Of a stretch of 64,000 nucleotides of DNA, positions 1 through 8,650 are shown one piece after another; the first letter of the stretch is position 1, and every line of letters starts with the position of its first letter. The notes under the pieces are model-generated. The model did no database searches. It saw only the letters and a program-made list of their open reading frames with translations, and had not been told where the DNA came from. The position numbers and the translations under genes were made by a program. The stretch lies in NCBI GenBank assembly GCA_011317545.1, contig WUJK01000005.1:2232001-2296000 (forward strand), read 5' to 3'. Source of the stretch: Coniella vitis. Taxonomy: Eukaryota; Ascomycota; Sordariomycetes; Diaporthales; Schizoparmaceae.

Positions 1-1
1 C

Positions 2-376
2 ATGTCGTTTGCCGTGTACCTGCTGCACAACCAGATCCTGCGCTCGGTGCTGTGCTGGATGGTGTACGGCTTTGCACTGCCCGAGCAGCCCGAGGCGGTG
101 CAGAACCCCGAGACGGGCGAGTGGTTCACGCCTGAAGCGGCGCGCCTGCAGAAGCCCGCGGCCGGGCGCATCTTTGTGGTGCTGCCCATCTACTGGATCC
201 TCGTCTACACGGCCGCCTGGCTGTGGACGACCTATGTGGATGCGTGGTGCGCTCGCGTGACGGAGAAGCTGGTGGGCACGATCAAGGAGGACGATGGCAG
301 GGAAAAGGCCGAGCCCTTGCTGCCGCTTGCCACTGCGCCCATTGCTGCCCCTGCGGCGGAAATGCAGAGGTCATAG
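2..376 (+). CDS. Acyltransferase-3 family membrane protein, C-terminal part (gene runs off the left edge)
   Basis: Only the last 124 codons are in the window. The segment FAVYLLHNQILRSV followed by a hydrophobic stretch, and a second strongly hydrophobic helix (roughly residues 57-77, containing VVLPIYWILVYTAAWLW), resemble the final transmembrane helices of fungal acyltransferase-3 proteins, which transfer acyl groups to sugars or lipids within a membrane. An acidic, Ala/Pro-rich cytosolic tail follows. The first Met seen here is probably internal, because the family normally has about ten membrane segments and 400-500 residues. The catalytic region lies outside the window, so the substrate cannot be inferred. 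Confidence 0.6.
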   Translation: MSFAVYLLHNQILRSVLCWMVYGFALPEQPEAVQNPETGEWFTPEAARLQKPAAGRIFVVLPIYWILVYTAAWLWTTYVDAWCARVTEKLVGTIKEDDGREKAEPLLPLATAPIAAPAAEMQRS

Positions 377-1315
377 ATTTGAGATATCCAGCTGTCTTGG
401 TTTTTTTTTTTTAAGCTTTCCTGTTTACTTTTTTTTTTGTTTTTGCTGGAGCCGGATCCATATCATTGTCAATCACTAAGCCGGAAAAGAGCTGGTCTGA
501 GGAGGTTGATTCCTCTTCTTGGCTGTTGCTGAGTGAGCCCGAGCCCGGTGCCTGGGTTTTTCCGCCCGGGCCGTGTCCGATGTACATAGAAGCATTTGTC
601 CGTCAGCGACAAAAAGGTCCATACAATGGCTCCTTTTTCTTTTTGCGCATATACATAGTACTATGTAACAACAACAACAACATCACACAATACAATACAA
701 TACAATAAACATACATACACAAACACGCAGACATAGAACGCATCCTCTTTGCGTTTTCTCGGGCGGGCGCCCCATTCAAAGTGCCTTGGTTTGAGCTTCA
801 TTTTTTTTGGTGTGCATTAGCCTCTTCTTGGCTTTAGGGGGCTGTGCGAGGGGCCCCCCTGGAGGAGGCGCTGAGCGCACAGTTGTTTAGGCGACGAACT
901 CCGCCGGGGCCGAGCCAGCACAAGCGCCTTGCCCGGCGTGCAGTGCGCTGCAGACATGTCCGTAGTGTACCCGTAGGCGGCGTGGCAGCTACATGTTACA
1001 GGGCCCTTACATCATAGTACAGCGCCATGCTCCCTTTTTTCTGTTTTTCCTTCGCTGAGACAACGCCCTGCAGTACGCACAGCCACAGGGGGCTGTTAAA
1101 ACAAGATGAAAGTATCTCGTACCTCGTTTACCTAAGATGGCAAACTGTCCCTTGAACCAGACGCCACAACAGACGACGACAGCAGCAATCACAAGCAGGA
1201 CGAACAGCCATGACCACCCAACAGCAACTACTACTACACCAAGAAGAGTAGTCTCAGTTGTCACAGAAACAGGCGTCACGCATCCACTCCCATCTTGCGA
1301 CAGCGCAGCCCGCCC
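377..1315. other. Spacer between the acyltransferase tail and rft1
   Basis: No gene is seen. It holds the 3' flank of the acyltransferase gene with poly-T runs, a perfect 16-bp palindrome at 652-667, a short CAATA/ACAA-rich stretch near 670-715, and the rft1 promoter side. No convincing TATA box was found near rft1. Confidence 0.5.
652..667. repeat. Perfect 16-bp palindrome TACATAGTACTATGTA
   Basis: The sequence reads identically on both strands. The same 16-mer recurs at 51099-51114, and its half TACTATGT/ACATAGTA recurs many times in the non-coding DNA of this window. The function is unknown. Confidence 0.8.
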
Positions 1316-3330
1316 ATGGCAGCCGAGGGCGAGGGCGAGGCCAAGGTGGCCAGAGGCGCCTCGCTCCTCATCCTGCTGCAGATTGCCTCGCGCGCCATCA
1401 CGTTTGTTGCCAACCAGGTCCTCGTCCGCTTTCTGACTGCGCAGCTGCTGGGCATATCGACGCAGCTCGAGGTCTTTTATCTTTCCGTCATCTTCTTCGC
1501 GCGCGAGAGCCTGCGCGTCGCTGTTCAGCGGCAAGGCTCCGTTTCGTCGGATCGGGGCAAGCCACAGCCTCACCAGGGCCAACATGGCACACGCCCGGGC
1601 GAACGCGAAACTCGGCGGGCTGAGACGCAAACGGTCGTCAACTTGGGCTATATAGCCATCTTGCTTGGCATCGTAGCAGCAGCCGTGCTGGGCTATGCAT
1701 ATCTGCGCTCCGTCTCTGCAGAGACGGCTGCCACGACGCCCAATTTCACCCCCGCTGTCTACCTGTACGCACTCGCGGCCATACTGGAGCTGTTGTCCGA
1801 GCCAGTCTTTGTTGTGACACAAATCCGTCTCAACTTTGGCGCTCGTGCCTCGGCTGAAGCCGTAGCGACCTTCAGCAAGTGTTTAGTTACGCTTGCCTCT
1901 GCCGTATGGGCCGCGCGACACGGGCTGGAATTGGGCGTCTTGCCCTTTGCTTTGGGACAGACTGCCTTTAGTCTGGGCCTTCTCGGCGTGTATGCTCATC
2001 ATGGCATTGCGCTGTCTGCACGCGAGGGCTTCTCGCTGTTCCCCAAGCGCCTGGGGCCGAGTGGACCGGCACGAAGCGATTATGTGCTGTCCTACTTCTA
2101 CAGGCCCACTGTCGACCTGGCGTCCTCCATGATGGTACAGAGCTTCGTCAAGCATCTCCTTACCCAGGGCGACACCTTTCTGGTTAGCATCCTGTCCACG
2201 TCCCAGGCACAGGGCGTCTATGCGCTGGCCAACAACTATGGTGGCCTGCTTGCCCGCCTAGTTCTGCAGCCCATCGAAGAGAGCAGCAGAAGTTACTGGA
2301 GTCGTCTGCTTTCCGCGACCCAGCAGCAGCAGCAGCAACAACAACAACAACAACAACATCATTCTGCCACCGCAACCACGGTCACATCCGAGGAGAAGCA
2401 GGACCATGGCATCCAACACAGCGCGAACCCTCAGCCATCCGAAATTGCACTTGCCCAAGCGTCGGAGAACCTGACCACGCTCCTCCAGGGGTACTCTCTC
2501 GCTTCACTGCCGCTTCTCGCGTTTGGGCCCGTCGCGGCGCCGCTAGTTCTTTCCATCGTGGCAGGGCCGCAGTGGACGGCCTCTGGCGCAGGTGACGCTC
2601 TGGCCGTCTACATTTACTACATTCCTCTGCTGGCCATCAACGGGCTGACAGAGGCCTTTGTTGCCTCGGTCGCTACGGAAGCGCAGGTCCACCGCCAGAG
2701 CGTGTGGATGATGGGCTTCTCGCTCGTCTTCGCGGCCGCCGGCTATGTTTTTATGCGCGTCTTGGAGTGGGGCGCGATTGGGCTTGTCTGTGCCAACGCC
2801 ATCAACATGACCTGTCGCATCGTCTGGGCCGTCGTCTTCATCCAGCGCTACTTTGCAGTTTGTGGTCATGGTCGCACCACAAACTGGGAGTTTGTTCGCG
2901 TTCTGCCCAAGCCACTTAGCATCGTTGTCGCTGCTGTTGCTGCACAGCTTGTCAGGCAGGTGGCGACGCGCTCGGTGGGTGCAGCAGAGCTGCTGGGCGT
3001 TTCAGCGATTCTCAGCGAGTTGCTCAAGATTGCGGCTGTGGCGGTGCCATCTTTGGTGGCCTTGTAAGTCATGTCGCATCCCCCCCCCCCCTTTTTTTTT
3101 CCACTCTGCTATGCGAGAATTACATCATTCTTTTGTTTATTTCTATGTTGATCTACATATGAGAGTACTAACACCCAGCCTCTTGGAATCCTCACAGTGC
3201 CATCGCCGAGCAGCAATACCTGACTCAGTGCTACAAGACTCTACGCGGAAAGTCAAACACCAGCAAGACAGCACAATTATCACCACCAGCAGCACCACCA
3301 CCAGCAGCAGCAGCAGCCCCGCCTCCTTAG
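1316..3330 (+). CDS. rft1: RFT1, oligosaccharide-lipid translocation protein of the ER
   Basis: RFT1 proteins are polytopic ER membrane proteins needed for lipid-linked oligosaccharide (Man5GlcNAc2-PP-dolichol) to become available in the lumen for N-glycosylation. Exons are 1316-3063 and 3198-3330 (626 aa). The first ATG is at 1316; the upstream in-frame triplet at 1295 is TTG. The N-terminal segment ASLLILLQIASRAITF, the NQVLVRFL motif and FFARESLRVA are family hallmarks, and alternating hydrophobic helices fill the rest. The main reading frame stops at 3065, but a GTAAGT donor at 3064, a TACTAAC branch at 3166-3172 and a CAG at 3195-3197 add a 44-residue tail beginning FAIAEQQYLTQCYKTLRGK, which fits the conserved RFT1 C terminus. 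A 12-Gln run (residues 336-347, CAG/CAA) sits in a hydrophilic loop. The extreme C terminus is Pro/Ala-rich. Confidence 0.92.
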
Positions 3331-3807
3331 CATTAACACATGACTTAGGAATGGAGCATCGCCAGCTCCCCCAGTGTGTATTTACAAACAAAAACACGTA
3401 CCGGTGTATATTGAGAATACGACATGACATAGCACAGTACATAGCAGTGTCTCCATAAATCTTTTGAGCACATAAGCCGGCTAAAAGGCTTGGCATTACT
3501 ATGTACACAGTCCAGCCACTTGAACCTCTTTTTGTTTTGTTTTTGGGGCCCTGTTCTAATCGAAACAGGGTTGGCCCTCGTAACTCCGAGCTTTTCAATC
3601 TTTGCCGAGCAGAAAGCTTACCCGCCGCCGTGTCAGTCTGGATTACATAGTACCAGAACACTTTGATGCCGTGAATGGAATATATACAGCATACATATAA
3701 CATCCTATGTACTAGCAATTTTTGGAGGGGCGCGAAGCGAGTCCTCGATAAAGAAGCGCCCCCAGACCTGACTTATCTATATCTCTCTATCTTGAGATTC
3801 TCTATTT
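3331..3807. other. Spacer between convergent rft1 and dbp3
   Basis: This is a 3'-to-3' intergenic region. It contains two copies of the dispersed ACATAGTA/TACTATGT motif (near 3499 and 3643) and a near copy at about 3705. No gene is seen. Confidence 0.5.
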
Positions 3808-5934
3808 TTAATCGAATGTAATCTTGGTAGACTTCTTGCTCATGTCGACATCCTTGAAGAAGGCGCCGTAAGCATCGTGCTGCTTCTTCTTGACGGTCGT
3901 GCCAAACTTCATCAGCTCCTCGGGCACGGGCTGGCCTGCGGCCTTGAGGACGTTGATTAATCTGGTGGGAAAAAAAAAAAAAAAGACGAGGATAGGATGT
4001 TAGTCGTGATTCGGGTAGATTCAAAGCAAAATGCAGAAGAGTCAGTAAGAGGATAGCAAAGGGGCAAAGACTTACGAGCCGGAATGAGCCTTGTCGTGCT
4101 CGGTAAAGAGGGTGATGGCTCTGCCTGCCTTGCCTGCACGGCCCGTACGACCGATACGGTGGACATAATCCTCAATCGTCAGAGGGAACTAGAAAGACGC
4201 ATCAGTCAGCCATGTAATCCAACGTTACTACGGCAAGCCAGGCACACAAGTACAAGCAAATGAAGGGCCAAACCTTACCGTAAGGTTGATGACAAGCTTA
4301 ACCTCTGGGATATCCAGGCCCCGGGCCGCTACATCGGTAGCAAGCAGCACGCTCGTCGTGCCGGCCTTGAAGGCCTCCAGACTCCTCGTCCGCTGCTCCT
4401 GGCGCAAGTCGCCGTGGATGGCCACCACCTGCACGCCGCGGCTCTGCAGGAACTGCTCGACGCGCGTCGTCTCCTTCTTGTACAGGCAAAACACCAAGAT
4501 GCGGTCGTTGCGGGCCTGCCCGCGCTGGTTCTCCTTGAGGATCTCGAGCAGCCGCCGCTCCTTGCCGCGCGGGTCCACGACCTCGACGGTCTGCACAATG
4601 CGGCTGTTGGCCTGCAGCTCGACGGCGCCGTTGCCCGTGCCGTCGCCCGCCTCCCCGCCCGGCTTGTTCTTGTTGATGATCACCTTGACGGGCTCGACCA
4701 TGAAGCTCTCGGCCAGCCCACGCACGCTCGCCGGCCAGGTGGCCGTGAACATGAGCGTCTGGCGCTGCGCCTTGGCGGGGCACTGCCCGATGATCTGCTT
4801 AATGTCCTCCTCGAACCCCTTGTCCAGCATGCGGTCCGCCTCGTCGAGCACGACAAAGACGGCCTCGGCCAGCGTCACGCAGCCCTCGTGGAGAAAGTCC
4901 TTGAGGCGGCCCGGCGTGGCGACGATGATGTCGGCGCCGCTGTTGCGGCGCAGCAGGTTGCGCTGCTCGTCCTTGCTGGCGCCGCCGTAGAGACACACGG
5001 CGGACAGGCCGGCGAGCGAGGCGAGCGTCGAGATGGCTTCGTGCGTCTGCATGGCGAGCTCGCGCGTGGGCGAGACGATGACGGCGCGGGCGTGCACGGG
5101 GCTGTTGTTGTTGTTGTTGTTGTTGTTGTTGAAGCTCCGACCACCCCCCGCGGCGGACTTTTTGGCGGGGAGCGAGGCCAGCGCCTCGATACACGGGAGG
5201 GAAAAGGCGTAGGTCTTGCCAGAGCCTGTTTCGGCAATGCCGATGACGTCGCGGCCGGCGAGGGAGAAGGGCCAGGAGGCGGCTTGGATGGGGGTCGGGG
5301 TGGTGAAGGTCTTGAAGGCGCCCTTGGCGAGGAGCTGGGAGGGCGGCAGGTGGGAGAATTGGAGGATGGGGCGGACCGAGGCGGCGGAGGGAGGGTGGAT
5401 GGTGATGTGGTTGTCTTTGAGGAACGCGTCGACTTCGGCCTGGGGCACAGCACTCAGCGAAGCGGATTGCTGGTATTTGCCGTTGCTCGAGGTGCCGTTG
5501 GCGGTGGCGGCGGGTGCTGGTGTTGCTGCTGGCGTGGAAGACGAGGACGCTTCCGTCTCCTCTGTGGCTTTGGACTTTTTGCTCTTCTTGTCCTTCTTGT
5601 CCTTCTTGTCCTTGGACTTCTTGGCCTTCTTGTCCTCCTTGCTGCTCACCGCGGGCTCGTCGCTCGCAGTCGCGTCAATGGCCATCTCGTCGGCAGCATC
5701 AGCGCCAGCCGCGACGGGAACGGCAGCCTCCTTGTCGCCGCCATCCTCCTCCGACTCCTGTTGCTTGCGCTTCTTGTCCTTCTTGTCCTTCTTTTCTTTC
5801 TTGTCCTTCTTGCTCTTCTCGTCCTTTACGGGCGCATCCTCCGCGGCGGTCGCAGCGTCGTTGGTCTTGACCTTCTTGATCTTCTGGGCCCCGTCGCTCT
5901 CGCCTTCGAGGCGATGCTTCTTTCCGCTCGACAT
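3808..5934 (-). CDS. dbp3: DBP3, nucleolar DEAD-box RNA helicase
   Basis: DBP3 is an ATP-dependent RNA helicase of pre-60S ribosome assembly (27S pre-rRNA processing). On the minus strand the exons are 5934-4279, 4188-4076 and 3961-3808 (640 aa). The first 130 residues are Lys-rich with KKDKKEKKDKKDKKRK-type blocks, a typical nucleolar DBP3 leader. The helicase core shows a Q motif around 211-217, motif I GSGKT (237-241), PTRELA (about 289-294), DEAD (364-367) and TAT in the SAT position (397-399). The second exon encodes the HRIGRTGRAG motif VI. The last exon ends in ITFD. A run of nine Asn (269-277, all GTT on the plus strand) interrupts the core between motifs I and Ia. A 515-codon antisense ORF over the gene is a codon-bias mirror. 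Confidence 0.95.
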
Positions 5935-6754
5935 GATGGTTTTTGTGGTAGGTGGCTGTAGGAAAAGGAGTGGAAAGGGGAAAACCTCGAGGAATTGGAG
6001 AGAAGGACAACAAAGTAGAAGGGTTCAATGCAAATCAGGGGACCATGTATTAGAGCAAAGGCCGTTTTGGAAGGTGGGAATTGTACGAGAATGATACCAT
6101 AGTAGCCGAGAAATGCGCGCCGCCCCCCCGACCCAACCCAAAAAAATGGCAGAAGCGGATCCGAAATTTTCTTTGGATCAGGGTCGATTCTGCCGGGACT
6201 TATCCAGGGGTGGGTCTTGGGCGGTGAGCATAGCGTAGGCGGTCAGCGGGGAGCGGAGAATGCCCTGACGGCCTGACGCCCTGGGGTTCCAGCAGGTCAA
6301 GATGTTCCAGGGCTCTCTTGTTAGCGGGCATCCAGCGAGTCCTTGTGATTTTTGAACCGTTGTTCAAAATCGACATCAGCATCTTGGTCCTCATCCACGC
6401 TCGAATTCATTGTCATTATCATCTGTGTTCTCGACATCATTCATTGTATCATATGGATATCCGAGAATCTCGAATTACGGTCTATAATTTCCATTTGGAA
6501 CAAGAATCACTAATGGCCATGGCTAGGTATATGTGGAATATGATAATCTTGTCCGCCTCTCAATCAATCCAGGCTTTACCTCCAGGATCCCTCAATCATT
6601 CTATTCTATTTTAACATTGTCTCCAGCTCGCCCTGAGCCGTGAACTCCTCATCAAGGACTATGACGATAGCACCCACCAGCGGTCTCAACGATCGCGTGA
6701 AATTCTCCAAAGACCAGTGAGCAGAAAAGCTTCGTGAACTCTTTTTCGGTATAC
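5935..6754. other. Spacer: dbp3 upstream region and 3' flank of the repeat-precursor gene
   Basis: No gene is recognised. The stretch nearest dbp3 is its presumed promoter. Nearer 6300-6750 the DNA is AT-richer and forms the downstream flank of the gene ending at 6755. Confidence 0.4.
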
Positions 6755-8359
6755 TTAGACGAAGTCAAGGGCAAAAGGCAGGACCTTTGAGGCCACAGAC
6801 TCAATGTCGTGAAGCACCTCGGATGAGCGCTGGGCGTGGGCAGCGGCGTTAGTCTGGGTGAGCTCGCTGCGCTTCAGAAAGTCGAGAGCAAAGGGCAGGA
6901 CCTTGGAAGCGACCGACTCGATGTCATGGAGAACCTCGGAGGACCGCTGAGCCAGCGGAGCAGCGTTGGTCTGAGTAGCTTCGCTGCGCTTCAGAAAGTC
7001 GAGAGCAAAAGGCAGGACCTTGGAAGCAACAGACTCGATATCGTGAAGAACCTCGGAGGAACGCTGGGCCAGAGGAGCGGCGTTGGTCTGAGTAGACTCG
7101 CTGCGCTTCAGAAAGTCCAGAGCAAAGGGCAAGATCTTGGAAGCAACAGACTCGATGTCGTGAAGAACCTCAGAGGAGCGTTGGGCGTGGGCACTCCCCA
7201 GTGTCTGCGAGGACTCGTCGCGCTTGAGGGCCTCAAAAGCATCCAGGGCAAACGGAAGGGCCTTCTCGGCGACGGACCCAACCTCGCTCCAGAAACCAGA
7301 GCGCTGAGCGTGGGGCGCGGAAAAGGTCTTGCTGTAGACGTCGGCGGTCTGCACGGGGCCCTCTGGGTCGACTCCGCTGGCCCTGAAGCTGCCGACAACG
7401 GTTCCGATGCGGGGCGCTTCTGGGAGACCGCGAACGTCATGGGCAGGCTGATTGTCACGCTTCAGGCCAATGTCACTGGCAAGAGGCTCAATCACCTCGG
7501 GCAGGACCTTTTCCCCCAGCTTGAGAAGGGTCGAGCCGATGCCACGCACGTGGTGTGAAGGCTGGTTGTCGCGCTTGAGACCGATATCGCTAGCAAGAGG
7601 CTCAATCACCTCAGGGATCACCTTCTCTCCCAACTTCAGAAGGGTCGAGCCGATGCCGCGCACGTGGTAAGCTGGCTGGTCATCACGCTTTAGGCCAATG
7701 TCACTGGCCAGGGGCTCAATCACTTCGGGAAGAACCTTTTCGCCCAACTTGAGAATAGTCGAGCCGATGCCACGCACGTGGTCGGCAGGTTGATCGTCGC
7801 GCTTCAGACCAATATCACTGGCCAAAGGCTCGATCACATCTGGAAGCACCTTTTCGCCCAACTTGAGAATAGTCGAGCCAATGCCACGCACGTGGTGGGC
7901 AGGCTGGTCATCTCGCTTCAGGCCAATGTCGCTGGCCAGGGGCTCAATCACCTCGGGGAGCACCTTTTCGCCCAACTTGAGAATAGTCGAGCCGATGCCA
8001 CGCACGTGGTGGGCAGGTTGATCGTCGCGCTTCAGACCAATATCACTGGCCAAAGGCTCGATCACATCTGGAAGCACCTTTTCGCCCAACTTGAGAATAG
8101 TCGAGCCAATGCCACGCACGTGGTGGGCAGGCTGGTCATCTCGCTTCAGGCCAATGTCGCTGGCCAGGGGCTCAATCACCTCGGGGAGCACCTTTTCGCC
8201 GAGCTTGAGAATGGTCGAGCCGATGCCGCGGGCGCGCGTGGGCTGCTCTTCGTGAATCACAGTGGTGAAGTCGACAGGGCTGACAAAGGGAGCAGCCTGG
8301 CAGGTCTCGAGGAAGGAGATGGTGGCCAGGACTGCGGTGAGGACCTCGGTGGTACGCAT
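6755..8359 (-). CDS. Secreted tandem-repeat precursor with Lys-Arg sites (KEP-like), two families of amphipathic peptides
   Basis: This is an intronless 534-residue protein. Residues 1-22 form a signal peptide (hydrophobic core, cleavage likely after CQA). Residues 45-310 are seven head-to-tail 38-residue units (family A) beginning GIGSTILKLGEKVLP and ending IGLKR, joined by DDQPAHHVR-type linkers. Residues 354-534 are five units of family B (core SSEVLHDIESVASKVLPFAL; the first copy is divergent and begins GFWSEV), also ending in LKR and linked by SESTQTNAAPLAQR-type spacers; the last copy stops at the core. Residues 311-353 form a non-repeat bridge. Eleven Lys-Arg pairs follow the units, so Golgi Kex2 protease would be expected to cut the chain into many short peptides. 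Repeated secreted precursors of this type are known in fungi (KEPs, dikaritin RiPP precursors, Ece1, Rep1). No UstY (DUF3328) oxidase, tyrosinase or other RiPP gene was recognised nearby. Function unknown; family resemblance not recognised. Confidence 0.85.
   Translation of the reverse strand: MRTTEVLTAVLATISFLETCQAAPFVSPVDFTTVIHEEQPTRARGIGSTILKLGEKVLPEVIEPLASDIGLKRDDQPAHHVRGIGSTILKLGEKVLPDVIEPLASDIGLKRDDQPAHHVRGIGSTILKLGEKVLPEVIEPLASDIGLKRDDQPAHHVRGIGSTILKLGEKVLPDVIEPLASDIGLKRDDQPADHVRGIGSTILKLGEKVLPEVIEPLASDIGLKRDDQPAYHVRGIGSTLLKLGEKVIPEVIEPLASDIGLKRDNQPSHHVRGIGSTLLKLGEKVLPEVIEPLASDIGLKRDNQPAHDVRGLPEAPRIGTVVGSFRASGVDPEGPVQTADVYSKTFSAPHAQRSGFWSEVGSVAEKALPFALDAFEALKRDESSQTLGSAHAQRSSEVLHDIESVASKILPFALDFLKRSESTQTNAAPLAQRSSEVLHDIESVASKVLPFALDFLKRSEATQTNAAPLAQRSSEVLHDIESVASKVLPFALDFLKRSELTQTNAAAHAQRSSEVLHDIESVASKVLPFALDFV
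6758..7300 (-). repeat. Family B array: five units of about 117 bp
   Basis: Unit 1 (7300-7178) is 41 codons and divergent. Units 2-4 are 39 codons each (7177-7061, 7060-6944, 6943-6827). Unit 5 (6826-6758) is truncated by the stop codon right after its core. Family B shares a K-x-LP core with family A. Confidence 0.85.
7430..8227 (-). repeat. Family A array: seven 114-bp units
   Basis: Unit starts on the minus strand are 8227, 8113, 7999, 7885, 7771, 7657 and 7543, an exact 114-bp period. The first four units alternate between two DNA types (VLPE and VLPD), so units 1-2 and 3-4 look like a duplicated 228-bp pair. Units 6 and 7 are the most divergent (STLL instead of STIL, DNQP instead of DDQP). 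Confidence 0.9.
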
Positions 8360-8644
8360 CTTGAATTATTATTGGGTTTGAGGGAAAGAGTCCGGCTCTA
8401 CGATAAGTATCAAATAAGACAAAAAAGGAGTGGGTGAAGTTGGGCTTGATGGGTGGAAAACGAGAGTGGCTTGGACTATTAGGTGTGACACCGAACGAAA
8501 GGGGAAGACAACAAGGAAAGAAGACAAAAGGGGAAAAGAGTGTCGCTACCGGAGCAAGACACTTGAGTAAGAGAAGGAGAGTTGTTGACGAGGATGATGA
8601 GACGGGGAAGAAAGAATCGTGTAGACGGAGAGGCCAGCCGGTCC

Positions 8645-8650
8645 TATATA
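8645..8650 (-). promoter_or_regulatory. TATA-box candidate for the repeat-precursor gene
   Basis: The minus strand reads TATATA about 285 bp upstream of the ATG at 8359, the only clear TATA-like site in the 5' flank. A strong TATA promoter would fit an inducible secreted protein. This is inferred from sequence only. Confidence 0.4.

Noticed and set aside
4414..5961. 515-codon ORF on the plus strand opposite dbp3
   Set aside because: It is the complement of Lys-rich and GC-third-position coding sequence; it reads as Leu/Val/Gly low complexity with no domain, while dbp3 on the other strand is certain.
6755..8359. Dikaritin (ustiloxin/phomopsin-type) RiPP cluster
   Set aside because: Core peptides of that class are very short and usually include Tyr. 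These units are long and Tyr-free, and no UstY-type oxidase, tyrosinase or methyltransferase gene was found nearby.
7778..8437. Repetitive ORFs on the plus strand over the peptide-precursor array
   Set aside because: Their repeats follow from the 114-bp DNA period; only the minus-strand frame has a signal peptide and dibasic sites.
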